From an uncultured Methanospirillum sp. (GTDB taxonomy: Archaea; Halobacteriota; Methanomicrobia; Methanomicrobiales; Methanospirillaceae): 64,000 nt of DNA. The notes under the pieces were generated by a model. It did no database searches. It was not told the DNA's origin and was given only the letters and a program-made list of their open reading frames with translations. Location: NCBI RefSeq assembly GCF_963668475.1, contig NZ_OY764544.1:1302001-1366000 (forward strand), in the 5' to 3' direction. Positions 1-7,795 of the stretch are shown one piece after another (positions within the stretch are counted from its first letter, which is position 1; every line of letters starts with the position of its first letter). A program made the position numbers and the translations under genes.

Positions 1-51
1 GAAGCTGCCATTGCTGCCGTCGGGGAGTACATCAGAACACTGAAAAATTAG
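1..51 (+). CDS. C-terminal end of an unidentified protein (partial)
   Basis: From base 1 an open frame reads EAAIAAVGEYIRTLKN and stops at TAG (49-51). The gene begins outside the window. Only 16 residues are visible. They look like a C-terminal amphipathic helix, which is too little to name a family. The stop lies 5 bases from the end of the convergent kinase gene, which fits a real gene end, but a chance open frame cannot be excluded. Confidence 0.35.
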   Translation, partial: EAAIAAVGEYIRTLKN

Positions 52-56
52 GATGA

Positions 57-2753
57 TTACTCAACTGCAGGTACAGGTGCAGGAAGACAGACAAAAAACC
101 TCGCACCTTTCCCTTTTCCTTCACTCTCCACCCGGACTGTTCCTCTGTATAACCTGACCAGTCTGCGGACAATGGCAAGACCAAGCCCTGATGAACTCCG
201 GTCATGACGGGAGGAGTCAGCCATATAAAACTCCTCAAAGACATGATCCTTCTCTTCTGCAGTCAGCCCGATTCCATTATCTCCCACCTGGATGCAGGCC
301 ATCTCTCCTTCAGTATAGGATCTAATCCAGACAGACCCACCTTTTGATGTATACTTTGTAGCATTGCCGATGAGATTATCAAATACAGTACCTGCATCTG
401 AATGGGAGAAAAGGAGTGAGAGATCATCAGAGACCTCAATTGAGATGTCTAACTCCTTCTTCTGGATGTAAATCCTGTGTTTCTGCAGGGATTCCAGGAG
501 GACAGGCTTGATCAGAACTGGCTCTGGTTTCACCTCAATATCCTCCCTGCTCAGCCGTGCAATGGTCAGGATCTTCTCGGTCTGCTCCTGAATGGAGTAG
601 ACTGACCTGAGCAGAACTGCCAGTGACTCCCTCGTAACCGGATCCGGTTCTTCCTCGATGAGGGCAGGCAGGAGGGCACGAAGCGGGGTGAGCGGAGTTT
701 TCAGGTCATGGCCCAGCTGGGTGATGAAATCATCCTTCTGTTTCATCAGTTTGAAGACCTGTTCAGTCCGTTCCTTCACCCTCTTGTCAAGATCCTGGTT
801 TATCTCGATCATCTGGTTCGCGAGAAAGTCCAGCTCCTTGTTCTTGTCAGCCATCTCGGCTGCATACCGCCGGAGTTGCTCTTCTGTCTTCTTCCTTCCG
901 GTGATGTCACGTGCGACGATAAGCATTGCAGGGCTTCCCTGGAACACGATGGGTGCAGAAGACATCTCAACCGGAACAGGAGAGTGATCAAGCCTGACAA
1001 ACTCTTCTTCAGAGGTCAGCGTGGTGTCACCCTGACTTTCAGGCAGTTCAAACCTTGAATGGAACGTATGGAGAAGGGCAGGATGAATGATCTCTGACAT
1101 CCGTATCCCTTCTACGTTCAGGGAGTCAGGCATGCCAAGTAGTCTGGCACCTGCAGGATTGACAAAGAGCATGTCAGTTCCGTCATGGACAAAGATCGCA
1201 TCTGGGGAGAGATCAACAAGGCGCCTGTACCGGTCCTGGCTCTCCCGCAGAGCCCTCTCGGCAAACCTGCGTTCTTCTATCTCAGAGCGGAGAACTGAGT
1301 TCACCCGGGTCAGTTCTGCAGTCCGTTCTTCGACCCGGTGCTCAAGGTCCTCCCGTGACCTGACAAGTTCCTCTTCGGTCAGTTTCCTATCGGTAATATC
1401 CCTGATACTCTCGATTGCACCAACGATCTCTCCCTGTGAATCCCGTAAGGGGGAGGCAGCACCCCAGAGGTACCTCATTCCACCAGAAAAACCTGACATA
1501 TAGGCCTCGCCAACAACGGTATCCCCGTTCCATGAGATCGTGGAATATAATTTTTCAGAGTCCTCATCCACTTTCAGGGCAAGATCGATCAGAATTGGCC
1601 TCGTGGTTCCGTAGAAGGGTATGGCATAGGCGTAATCGCCCTTTCCCAGGTAATCACGTGCAGGTGCCCCGGTGAGCTGTTCCATCGCACGGTTCCATGC
1701 TATCACTACCCCCTGGCGATCGATGACAAAGGTTGCGTCAGGAAGAAAGTCAATGACATCAGCAAGCCTTCGTTCAGACTCACGGATTGCTTTTTCTGAC
1801 CTCTTTTGTTCTGAAATATCGAGAACAATCCCCCTGAATCCGGTGACCACTCCGTCTCTGTGTATCGGTGACGAGTAGATGACCACCGGGATGATGCTTC
1901 CATCGGAGCGGAAGGCACGATACTCATGTGGACCAATATCCCCGGAGAGAGGAATATCAGCCATATTTTTGACCGCTTTTGCCCGATCTTCAGGGATGAT
2001 CAGGTCAAGGACGCAGAGATCAGGTGGCAGGGGGCCCTCATGGTATCCAAAGGTCAGGAATGCCTGGTGGTTTGCATAGGTGATGACTCCCTTCAGATCG
2101 CATTCATACACGATCTGGGGGAGCAGGTCGGCGAGTTCACGGTATCGTTGTTCACTCTCCCTGAGTTTCTTCTGGTTGGACTCCAGTTCTTTCAGGTAAC
2201 TGATACGCTCCTCCTCGGTGGCAAGCAGTTCTTCGTATGCAGCGCTCAGTTCTGAATTCTTTCGTGAAAGTTCCTCTTCCCTCTCTCGCAGAGCCAGTTC
2301 AGCTCTGCGGTTTCCGACAGCAGCCCTGATCTTGTGAACCAGTTCGGCAAAAAGGGTCTGCGGATCTCCCCCTTTCTGAAGGTAGAAAGTGGCTCCACTG
2401 TTGATAGCCTCCATGACAATCTCTTCACGACCCTTTCCGGTGAAGAGAATAAACGGAAGAGACGAGGACTCTCTGACCTTCTGCAGAAGCTCAATGCCAT
2501 TCATCCCTGGCATCTGGTAGTCTGATACAATGACATCACACAGATCCTGGGAGACCATATCGAGCACTTCAGAACCGCTCCCGGCAGTGATGACCTTCAG
2601 GGGGCTCGTGGCCTCAAGAAATGTCTTGAAGAAGAGACCCATTTCGGGGTCATCATCCACGTACAGCACAATGATGTCTGATGGAGAAACTTCAGGGCTC
2701 TTCCCTGGCTCCTGAAACTGAGGATTTGTCAGACTGCTTCCCTCACCAGACAT
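57..2753 (-). CDS. Hybrid sensor histidine kinase (REC-PAS-PAS-PAS-HisKA-HATPase)
   Basis: About 898 residues, cytoplasmic, with no convincing membrane segment. An N-terminal receiver domain (about residues 30-150) carries the phosphoacceptor Asp in SDYQMPGMNG. Coiled coil and three PAS/PAC modules follow (about 205-325, 330-455, 525-645, the PACs ending in DITERK-like motifs). A dimerisation domain has the phospho-His in QLGHDLKTPLTPLR, and the HATPase domain has NLIGNATKY, DNGIGL and SSGLGLAIV. The N-terminal receiver suggests the kinase is itself a phosphorelay target, a layout common in Methanomicrobiales. I start at the ATG at 2753, not the upstream GTG at 2759, because AAGGTGA lies just before it. 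No adjacent partner regulator is seen. The input signal is unknown. Confidence 0.93.
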   Translation of the reverse strand: MSGEGSSLTNPQFQEPGKSPEVSPSDIIVLYVDDDPEMGLFFKTFLEATSPLKVITAGSGSEVLDMVSQDLCDVIVSDYQMPGMNGIELLQKVRESSSLPFILFTGKGREEIVMEAINSGATFYLQKGGDPQTLFAELVHKIRAAVGNRRAELALREREEELSRKNSELSAAYEELLATEEERISYLKELESNQKKLRESEQRYRELADLLPQIVYECDLKGVITYANHQAFLTFGYHEGPLPPDLCVLDLIIPEDRAKAVKNMADIPLSGDIGPHEYRAFRSDGSIIPVVIYSSPIHRDGVVTGFRGIVLDISEQKRSEKAIRESERRLADVIDFLPDATFVIDRQGVVIAWNRAMEQLTGAPARDYLGKGDYAYAIPFYGTTRPILIDLALKVDEDSEKLYSTISWNGDTVVGEAYMSGFSGGMRYLWGAASPLRDSQGEIVGAIESIRDITDRKLTEEELVRSREDLEHRVEERTAELTRVNSVLRSEIEERRFAERALRESQDRYRRLVDLSPDAIFVHDGTDMLFVNPAGARLLGMPDSLNVEGIRMSEIIHPALLHTFHSRFELPESQGDTTLTSEEEFVRLDHSPVPVEMSSAPIVFQGSPAMLIVARDITGRKKTEEQLRRYAAEMADKNKELDFLANQMIEINQDLDKRVKERTEQVFKLMKQKDDFITQLGHDLKTPLTPLRALLPALIEEEPDPVTRESLAVLLRSVYSIQEQTEKILTIARLSREDIEVKPEPVLIKPVLLESLQKHRIYIQKKELDISIEVSDDLSLLFSHSDAGTVFDNLIGNATKYTSKGGSVWIRSYTEGEMACIQVGDNGIGLTAEEKDHVFEEFYMADSSRHDRSSSGLGLAIVRRLVRLYRGTVRVESEGKGKGARFFVCLPAPVPAVE

Positions 2754-2867
2754 ATTCACCTTTCTGATGGTGAGTGATTGAACAACAGATGATAAGAAAC
2801 ATACTGTTTATCCGGTCATATCTGGTATTCAGGTCAAAAATGAGAGAATCGGTTATACTGCTTAAAA

Positions 2868-3425
2868 TTATGAGGATGCAAGCTTTTTGCCGAGTTGGTA
2901 TGCGTTGTCCATCGCTGAAACATTCTTCTCGACATCCTTGGGAGCATCAAGACCACCGGCGATGATCGGATCTGATACAGAAACCTGGAGAAATGACATT
3001 GCAAAGTTGAACGTATCTGCGATGCCGGTAAAGGCAGCCACGTTGTCATCGCCCTGCGTGAGTATGACTGCAGACTTTTTCCCTGATGCAATCCGGGGCT
3101 TGTATTCTGCGTCAATGAGGGCATAAAGCCGGTCTACAAACTGTTTCATCTGACCGGTCATCTGTGCAAAATAGACAGGAGTTCCGAATATGAGTACATC
3201 TGCCTCACGAATCTTGCCATATATCGTCTGCATGTCATCATCGATTCTGCAGGTCTCATGTGACTTGCAGTACTTGCATCCTTTGCAGCCGGTGATCTCA
3301 AGTGAGGGAATATGCACCTGCTCAACATCTGCGCCGGCATCTTTTGCACCTGCAAGAGCCTGGGAGACAAGTGTTGCAGTATTGCCCACTGGTCGTGGAC
3401 TTCCGACAAATCCGAGTACCTTCAT
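2868..3425 (-). CDS. NADPH-dependent FMN reductase / iron-sulfur flavoprotein family protein
   Basis: A 185-residue flavodoxin-fold protein. The N-terminal MKVLGFVGSPRPVGNT is the FMN-phosphate loop of the Isf/NADPH-dependent FMN reductase family, and GTPVYFAQMTGQMKQFVDR is the second flavin-contact segment. Between them, CKGCKYCKSHETC (from about residue 47) gives closely spaced cysteines as in the archaeal iron-sulfur flavoprotein Isf, so a 4Fe-4S cluster is plausible. It probably shuttles electrons between ferredoxin and a small oxidised acceptor such as oxygen or a quinone. The open frame extends 23 codons further upstream, but family proteins begin at this MKVLGF, so I place the start at the ATG at 3425. 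It is a single gene facing away from the next one. Confidence 0.88.
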   Translation of the reverse strand: MKVLGFVGSPRPVGNTATLVSQALAGAKDAGADVEQVHIPSLEITGCKGCKYCKSHETCRIDDDMQTIYGKIREADVLIFGTPVYFAQMTGQMKQFVDRLYALIDAEYKPRIASGKKSAVILTQGDDNVAAFTGIADTFNFAMSFLQVSVSDPIIAGGLDAPKDVEKNVSAMDNAYQLGKKLASS

Positions 3426-3528
3426 GCTAAGGATCTCATCTGTGTGGAGCATATAATCTTTCGATACCTGACCATCCAATCTCTCAATCGACAAAAAGGC
3501 TGAAATGAACTGCCACCCTGAATAACAT

Positions 3529-4005
3529 ATGGACGCTCGGTTCCCAGTTTACTCACTTCTCCTGCTCCTGCTCTTCATCCCAGGATCCATTCTAGCCGAA
3601 AATAATACATCAGTCGTAACAGACACACCACAGTCAGTTGCCACGGGTGACCAGGAGGCACTGATGAACCTGGCCCTTGATGCGAAAGCATATGCTCTTG
3701 AAAACGGAAAAGCAACAGCAGTCTCGGCATTTTCAGATAAGGCAACCTTTGTCAGAAACGGGATGCACATATCAGCATATAACCAGAGCGGTGTTCTCCT
3801 CGCTGACCCATACCAGACCGAGAAGATCGGTACCTCCTTCATCGCTCCAGACCATGACACCGGCATTGTGAGGCAGCTCCGTGACCTGGCGCAGTCAGGC
3901 GGTGGATTGCTCACACCTGAAATAACCGATACAAAGGGCATCTCATACTACGCCACTGACATCGACGGGGGATGGTGGATTGTGGCAGTATCAGGGACTG
4001 CATAA
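3529..4005 (+). CDS. Secreted single Cache-like sensor domain protein
   Basis: 158 residues. The first 23 form a signal peptide (a hydrophobic run with six leucines, then SILAEN). The rest resembles a lone extracytoplasmic Cache domain: a long helix (LMNLALDAKAYALENGK), then FVRNGMHISAYNQSGVLLADPYQTEKIG, where YNQSGVLLADP is typical of Cache beta strands, and a C-terminal YYATDIDGGWWIVAV. Cache domains usually sit in the outer half of chemoreceptors or kinases. Here there is no membrane anchor or signalling part after the domain, so it may be a soluble ligand-binding protein. It is monocistronic, with a T-rich run after the stop. The family call rests on pattern, not on a search. Confidence 0.7.
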   Translation: MDARFPVYSLLLLLLFIPGSILAENNTSVVTDTPQSVATGDQEALMNLALDAKAYALENGKATAVSAFSDKATFVRNGMHISAYNQSGVLLADPYQTEKIGTSFIAPDHDTGIVRQLRDLAQSGGGLLTPEITDTKGISYYATDIDGGWWIVAVSGTA

Positions 4006-4008
4006 CCA

Positions 4009-4026
4009 GAACTTTTTTTTTCTTTT
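4009..4026 (+). terminator. T-rich terminator after the Cache-like gene
   Basis: A run of nine T followed by CTTTTG lies a few bases past the stop codon at 4005. Oligo-T tracts without a strong hairpin are typical archaeal termination signals. Confidence 0.5.
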
Positions 4027-4091
4027 GATCACACTGGTCCGATTCAGACCAGTAGATTCTCTAATAGTTCAGGGCGAATATACCCTCATAT

Positions 4092-4952
4092 ATGATTCTG
4101 ATCCGGAGACTGACAATCGGGGAGGCACATGAGGAAGTTGTCAGAATAATCGCAGAACGGTGCCAGGGAGAGACCCGGATGACCGAGGACGGGGAGGTTA
4201 CCTACGATCCCGAGGAGCCGGTCTGCATCCATATCGAGTCTCCGTTCAGCGCTCCGATGAAGTCAAGTGCATCGCTCTTTGGTGACCGGTTCTCAGAGCA
4301 GTACCAGACCTCACTGTATACGGTCACCCGCAGGAAGAACGACGGTACAGATGCGACGTACACCTATGGAAATCGGCTCCGAGACTACCCGGTCGCATCG
4401 CTGACACTGGAAAAGGGCGGACGATCGATGGTGAAGGGGGTTCTTGACAGCCTGCTGAAAAGGTGCGGGTATCTTCCTGCCGGATCTGCAGGAACGATCG
4501 AGTATACAGGTGACGGAAACCTCGGAGGAATCGATCAGATCAGGACAAGTATTATAGACCGGTTGATCGAAACCCCGAGCAGCCGCCGGGCTGTCGCGAT
4601 AACATGGTCTCCGGTTCTCGATATCACCCGCGAAGAACCCCCATGTATGCAGATCGTCCAGTGCCTGATCGATAAGGCAGATCATCTCAACCTTGTCTGC
4701 CTCTTCAGGAGCAACGACATGCTCTCTGCGTGGGGACAGAACGCATTCGGCCTCGCCCATATGCAGAAGTTCATCCTTGAAGAGATCAACGAGGCCAGAA
4801 CAAAGAGAGATCTCTCCCCCCTCACCCAGGGATGGCTGGAGACAATAAGTGTCTCGGCTCATATGTATTTCACCCGCGATCAGCTCGAACTCATGAAATT
4901 CTTCCAGAAAGAGCAGGCAAAAGAGTCTTTCAAATCATTTCATAAGACCTGA
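4092..4952 (+). CDS. thyA: Thymidylate synthase, methanogen type
   Basis: 286 residues of the thymidylate synthase/dCMP hydroxymethylase fold, converting dUMP to dTMP. Visible signatures are the catalytic-Cys segment EEPPCMQIVQCLI (about residues 177-189), the Arg-rich phosphate loop SSRRAVAITW, and the nucleotide-recognition segment LVCLFRSNDMLSAWGQNAFGLAHMQ with the conserved Ser-Asn-Asp and Asn. Methanogen enzymes of this group are thought to use a tetrahydromethanopterin C1 carrier in place of folate, which fits the neighbouring mptG fusion. The ATG at 4092 follows ACCCTCATAT without a clear ribosome binding site, so the transcript may be leaderless. It is co-directional with cofH, 68 bases downstream. 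Confidence 0.88.
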   Translation: MILIRRLTIGEAHEEVVRIIAERCQGETRMTEDGEVTYDPEEPVCIHIESPFSAPMKSSASLFGDRFSEQYQTSLYTVTRRKNDGTDATYTYGNRLRDYPVASLTLEKGGRSMVKGVLDSLLKRCGYLPAGSAGTIEYTGDGNLGGIDQIRTSIIDRLIETPSSRRAVAITWSPVLDITREEPPCMQIVQCLIDKADHLNLVCLFRSNDMLSAWGQNAFGLAHMQKFILEEINEARTKRDLSPLTQGWLETISVSAHMYFTRDQLELMKFFQKEQAKESFKSFHKT

Positions 4953-5020
4953 TACCCCCCTGCACCAGTTTAAAAACATCCTTCTCACGATCACCAGCCT
5001 CATATGGCGAACAGGAGATT

Positions 5021-6115
5021 ATGAGATGGATGAAACCGCTCGATACCCTCCTCTCTGACTGCCTGGCTGGTCACCGCCTTACGCCTGAAGAGGCGGTCCG
5101 GCTCTTCAATGTCAAGGGAAGAGAAGTCTTTCAGGTTGCACGGGCAGCAGATTTGAAGCGTGAACAGATGGCAGGGGATGTCATCACCTTTGTCAGGAAC
5201 CAGAACATCAACTGCACAAACATCTGTACCAACCAGTGCGGATTCTGTGGATTTGGCAGACGAGAGAATGACGCCGGTGCCTACCTGCTTACAGCAGAAG
5301 AACTTGCATCCCAGGCACGCCTGGCAACAGAACGGAAGGTAACCGAGATCTGCACCGTAAGCGGGCTTCACCCGGGTTTCACGCTCGATTCATACCTGGA
5401 CGTGTATCGAACCATCAGAGAAGCAGCTCCCGGGGTTCATCTTCATGCCAGCAACCCGATGGAGGTTGCATATGCTGCCAGGATGAGTATGTGCTCCACC
5501 CGGGAGGTTCTGACTGCATTCAGGGATGCAGGTGTTGAAACGATCTGTGGTACAGCCGCCGAGATCCTTTCAGACCCGGTCAGGGCGATCATCTGCCCAG
5601 ACAAGATCTCCACAGGTGAATGGATCAGGATCATCAGGGAGGCTCACAACCTTGGGATCAGATCTACTGCAACCATCATGTACGGCCATTGCGAGAGCGA
5701 AGAGGACCGGGTAGAGCACCTCTCGATCGTCAGGGAGATCCAGGATGACACAAACGGATTCACCGAGTTTGTTCCCCTCTCATTTGTACATCAGAAGACC
5801 AGGATATACAAAGACGGATTTGCGCGACCTGGTGCTACCGGGAGAGAAGACATCCTGATGCTCGCGGTATCACGATTGTTTCTTGATAATTTTCGAAACA
5901 TTCAGGTGTCGTGGGTAAAATACGGGATGAAGATGGCACAGATCGGGCTCATGACAGGAGCAAATGATCTTGGAGGAACACTCTATGAAGAGAGCATATC
6001 CCGGGAGGCCGGAGCGGTCTCGGGTTCATACCTGGACCCTGAAGAGATGGAATATATCACCGCAGATCTTGGCAGATTCCTGAGAGAACGACACACTGAC
6101 TACACCCTCATATAA
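5021..6115 (+). CDS. cofH: FO synthase subunit 2 (5-amino-6-ribitylamino-uracil--tyrosine transferase), radical SAM
   Basis: 364 residues. CofH with CofG makes the deazaflavin chromophore FO of coenzyme F420: it joins a tyrosine-derived p-hydroxybenzyl radical to 5-amino-6-ribitylaminouracil. The radical SAM CX3CX2C motif is Cys69, Cys73 and Cys76 in CTNQCGFCGF, preceded by one extra Cys65. The C-terminal MTGANDLGGTLYEESISREAG is diagnostic of the CofH/MqnC group, and the setting in a methanogen favours CofH. An AGGAGAT ribosome site sits directly upstream. Two in-frame ATGs (5021 and 5030) are possible starts. cofG is not in the window. The gene is followed after 14 bases by the mptG fusion, forming a cofactor-synthesis block. 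Confidence 0.87.
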   Translation: MRWMKPLDTLLSDCLAGHRLTPEEAVRLFNVKGREVFQVARAADLKREQMAGDVITFVRNQNINCTNICTNQCGFCGFGRRENDAGAYLLTAEELASQARLATERKVTEICTVSGLHPGFTLDSYLDVYRTIREAAPGVHLHASNPMEVAYAARMSMCSTREVLTAFRDAGVETICGTAAEILSDPVRAIICPDKISTGEWIRIIREAHNLGIRSTATIMYGHCESEEDRVEHLSIVREIQDDTNGFTEFVPLSFVHQKTRIYKDGFARPGATGREDILMLAVSRLFLDNFRNIQVSWVKYGMKMAQIGLMTGANDLGGTLYEESISREAGAVSGSYLDPEEMEYITADLGRFLRERHTDYTLI

Positions 6116-6129
6116 TACCCGAATAATTC

Positions 6130-7686
6130 ATGCTCACCCCCAAAGACAGGAAAACTCCTGATTATACTGCCATGCTCCGATCGATCGAGGAGAAGACCGG
6201 ACCAATATCAGATGCCATCAAGGCACTGCTTATCACAGACGGATCGGTAACCCGGCTTCTTGAGTGCTACAACGAAGCACCGATCTCAATACGTACCGTT
6301 ACCCAGCAGGTGATTCCTGCAGACGATGATATCGCAGAGGAGATGCAGATCGGGGCAGGCGATCCGGTCAATTACCGGGTTGTTGAGATCTGCGATCAGA
6401 GCATGGACATTCCACTCGTCCATGCAGTCTCATACTGCCCGGTAAACAGACTGCCTGAACACGCCAGAAAGAGCCTGATGCAGGCAGACATCCCGATCGG
6501 GCATATCCTTCGTGACGAGAAGATCGAGTCACGAAGGGAGATCACGAGCATCAGAACGTTCTCAGGATCAGATGCTCCTCCTTCACTCCCGGTATCGGTC
6601 GCATCAGGACGGGTGTTTGCCCGCCGGTACCGGATCATTCATCAGAACCTGCCACTATTCAGAATCGATGAGTTTGTGCCTGACCATCTCTTTTCAGGCA
6701 CCAAGAGGGTCACGATACGGACACCGTCACGGCTTCACCTTGGCCTTATCGATATGAACGGCTCACTCGGCAGGGTAGATGGCGGGGTCGGCATCACCCT
6801 TGACAGACCCGGATACGTCATCACTGCAGAACCTGCTCTTGAAACCAGGGTCATCACCGATGACGAGGAACTCAAAGCCCGTGCCTTGAGCATTGTAAAT
6901 ACCCTCGCAGAGGAGCAGGGGTATGATCCCGACATCGCCATCAGGATCAGTGAGGCCATCCCCCCGCACAGCGGGCTTGGAAGCGGAACCCAACTCGCCC
7001 TTTCTGTTGCAACGGCAATGGCCCTGATATCTGGAAAACCGATCGATGATCCCGCACGGATCACCGGAAGAGGAGGCACTTCAGGTATCGGAGTGAGAGC
7101 CTTTACAGACGGGGGGGTGATCGTGGACGGAGGACACCGGTTCGGCCCTGGAAAAGAGAAAGACTCGTTCCTCCCATCATCAGCAGCAAAAGGTGTCCGG
7201 AAAGCACCGCTCATCGGAAGGTACGATTTTCCTGCAGACTGGAGGATCATCCTCTGCCTCCCTGACGCAAGACCGGGTGCAAGCGGCAAGGAGGAGAAGG
7301 ATATCTTCAAAAAATCCTGCCCGGTACCACTTCCCGAGGTAGAGAAGATCTCACACCTCGTACTCATGCAGATGATCCCGGCCCTTCTTGAAGAGGACCT
7401 TGACCAGTTTGGACGGTCAGTAACCGCGCTCAGAAAGTACGGATTCAAGCGTGACGAACTTGCACTTCAGACACCTGCCCTTAACAACATGCTCGAGTAC
7501 ATGACCTCATGCGGAGCAGCAGGAGCAGGGATGAGTTCATTCGGCCCGGCCCTGTATGCCATCACCGACACAAACAGCACGGATCTTGCCGGTGACATCC
7601 AGTCATACCTGGACGACCAGTGCGGTGGAGAGGTCAGGGTCGTCAGGGGAAAGAACACCGGGGCGTCGATCAGATGTACCAGTTGA
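6130..7686 (+). CDS. mptG: Chorismate lyase-like domain fused to beta-RFAP synthase (methanopterin biosynthesis)
   Basis: 518 residues in two parts. Residues 1-190 match the archaeal chorismate pyruvate-lyase-like family (DUF98): PIGHILRDEKIESRREI (about 122-138) and RRYRIIHQNLPLFRIDE (about 165-181) are its conserved blocks. Residues 191-518 are a GHMP-superfamily beta-ribofuranosylaminobenzene 5'-phosphate synthase, with RTPSRLHLGLIDMNGSLGR at its start and the phosphate-binding loop PPHSGLGSGTQLALS at about 278-292. Beta-RFAP synthase condenses 4-hydroxybenzoate or a related aromatic with PRPP in the first committed step of tetrahydromethanopterin synthesis. A fused lyase would supply the 4-hydroxybenzoate from chorismate. 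No stop or frameshift separates the halves. The start at 6130 lacks a clear ribosome site; the ATG at codon 15 is an alternative. Confidence 0.85.
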   Translation: MLTPKDRKTPDYTAMLRSIEEKTGPISDAIKALLITDGSVTRLLECYNEAPISIRTVTQQVIPADDDIAEEMQIGAGDPVNYRVVEICDQSMDIPLVHAVSYCPVNRLPEHARKSLMQADIPIGHILRDEKIESRREITSIRTFSGSDAPPSLPVSVASGRVFARRYRIIHQNLPLFRIDEFVPDHLFSGTKRVTIRTPSRLHLGLIDMNGSLGRVDGGVGITLDRPGYVITAEPALETRVITDDEELKARALSIVNTLAEEQGYDPDIAIRISEAIPPHSGLGSGTQLALSVATAMALISGKPIDDPARITGRGGTSGIGVRAFTDGGVIVDGGHRFGPGKEKDSFLPSSAAKGVRKAPLIGRYDFPADWRIILCLPDARPGASGKEEKDIFKKSCPVPLPEVEKISHLVLMQMIPALLEEDLDQFGRSVTALRKYGFKRDELALQTPALNNMLEYMTSCGAAGAGMSSFGPALYAITDTNSTDLAGDIQSYLDDQCGGEVRVVRGKNTGASIRCTS

Positions 7687-7795
7687 TCATGTCTGCCTGA
7701 TCAGGCGACCTCTACAGCTCAAAAAGCCCTGATAGTTCCTTCTTCCCAAACTCAATACCAGAATCCCTTTTATTGTTCAAGACAACAGATATCGT

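Noticed and set aside
6735..7448. 237-codon minus-strand open frame inside the mptG fusion.
   Set aside because: Ser/Arg-rich shadow of a well-conserved enzyme on the plus strand.
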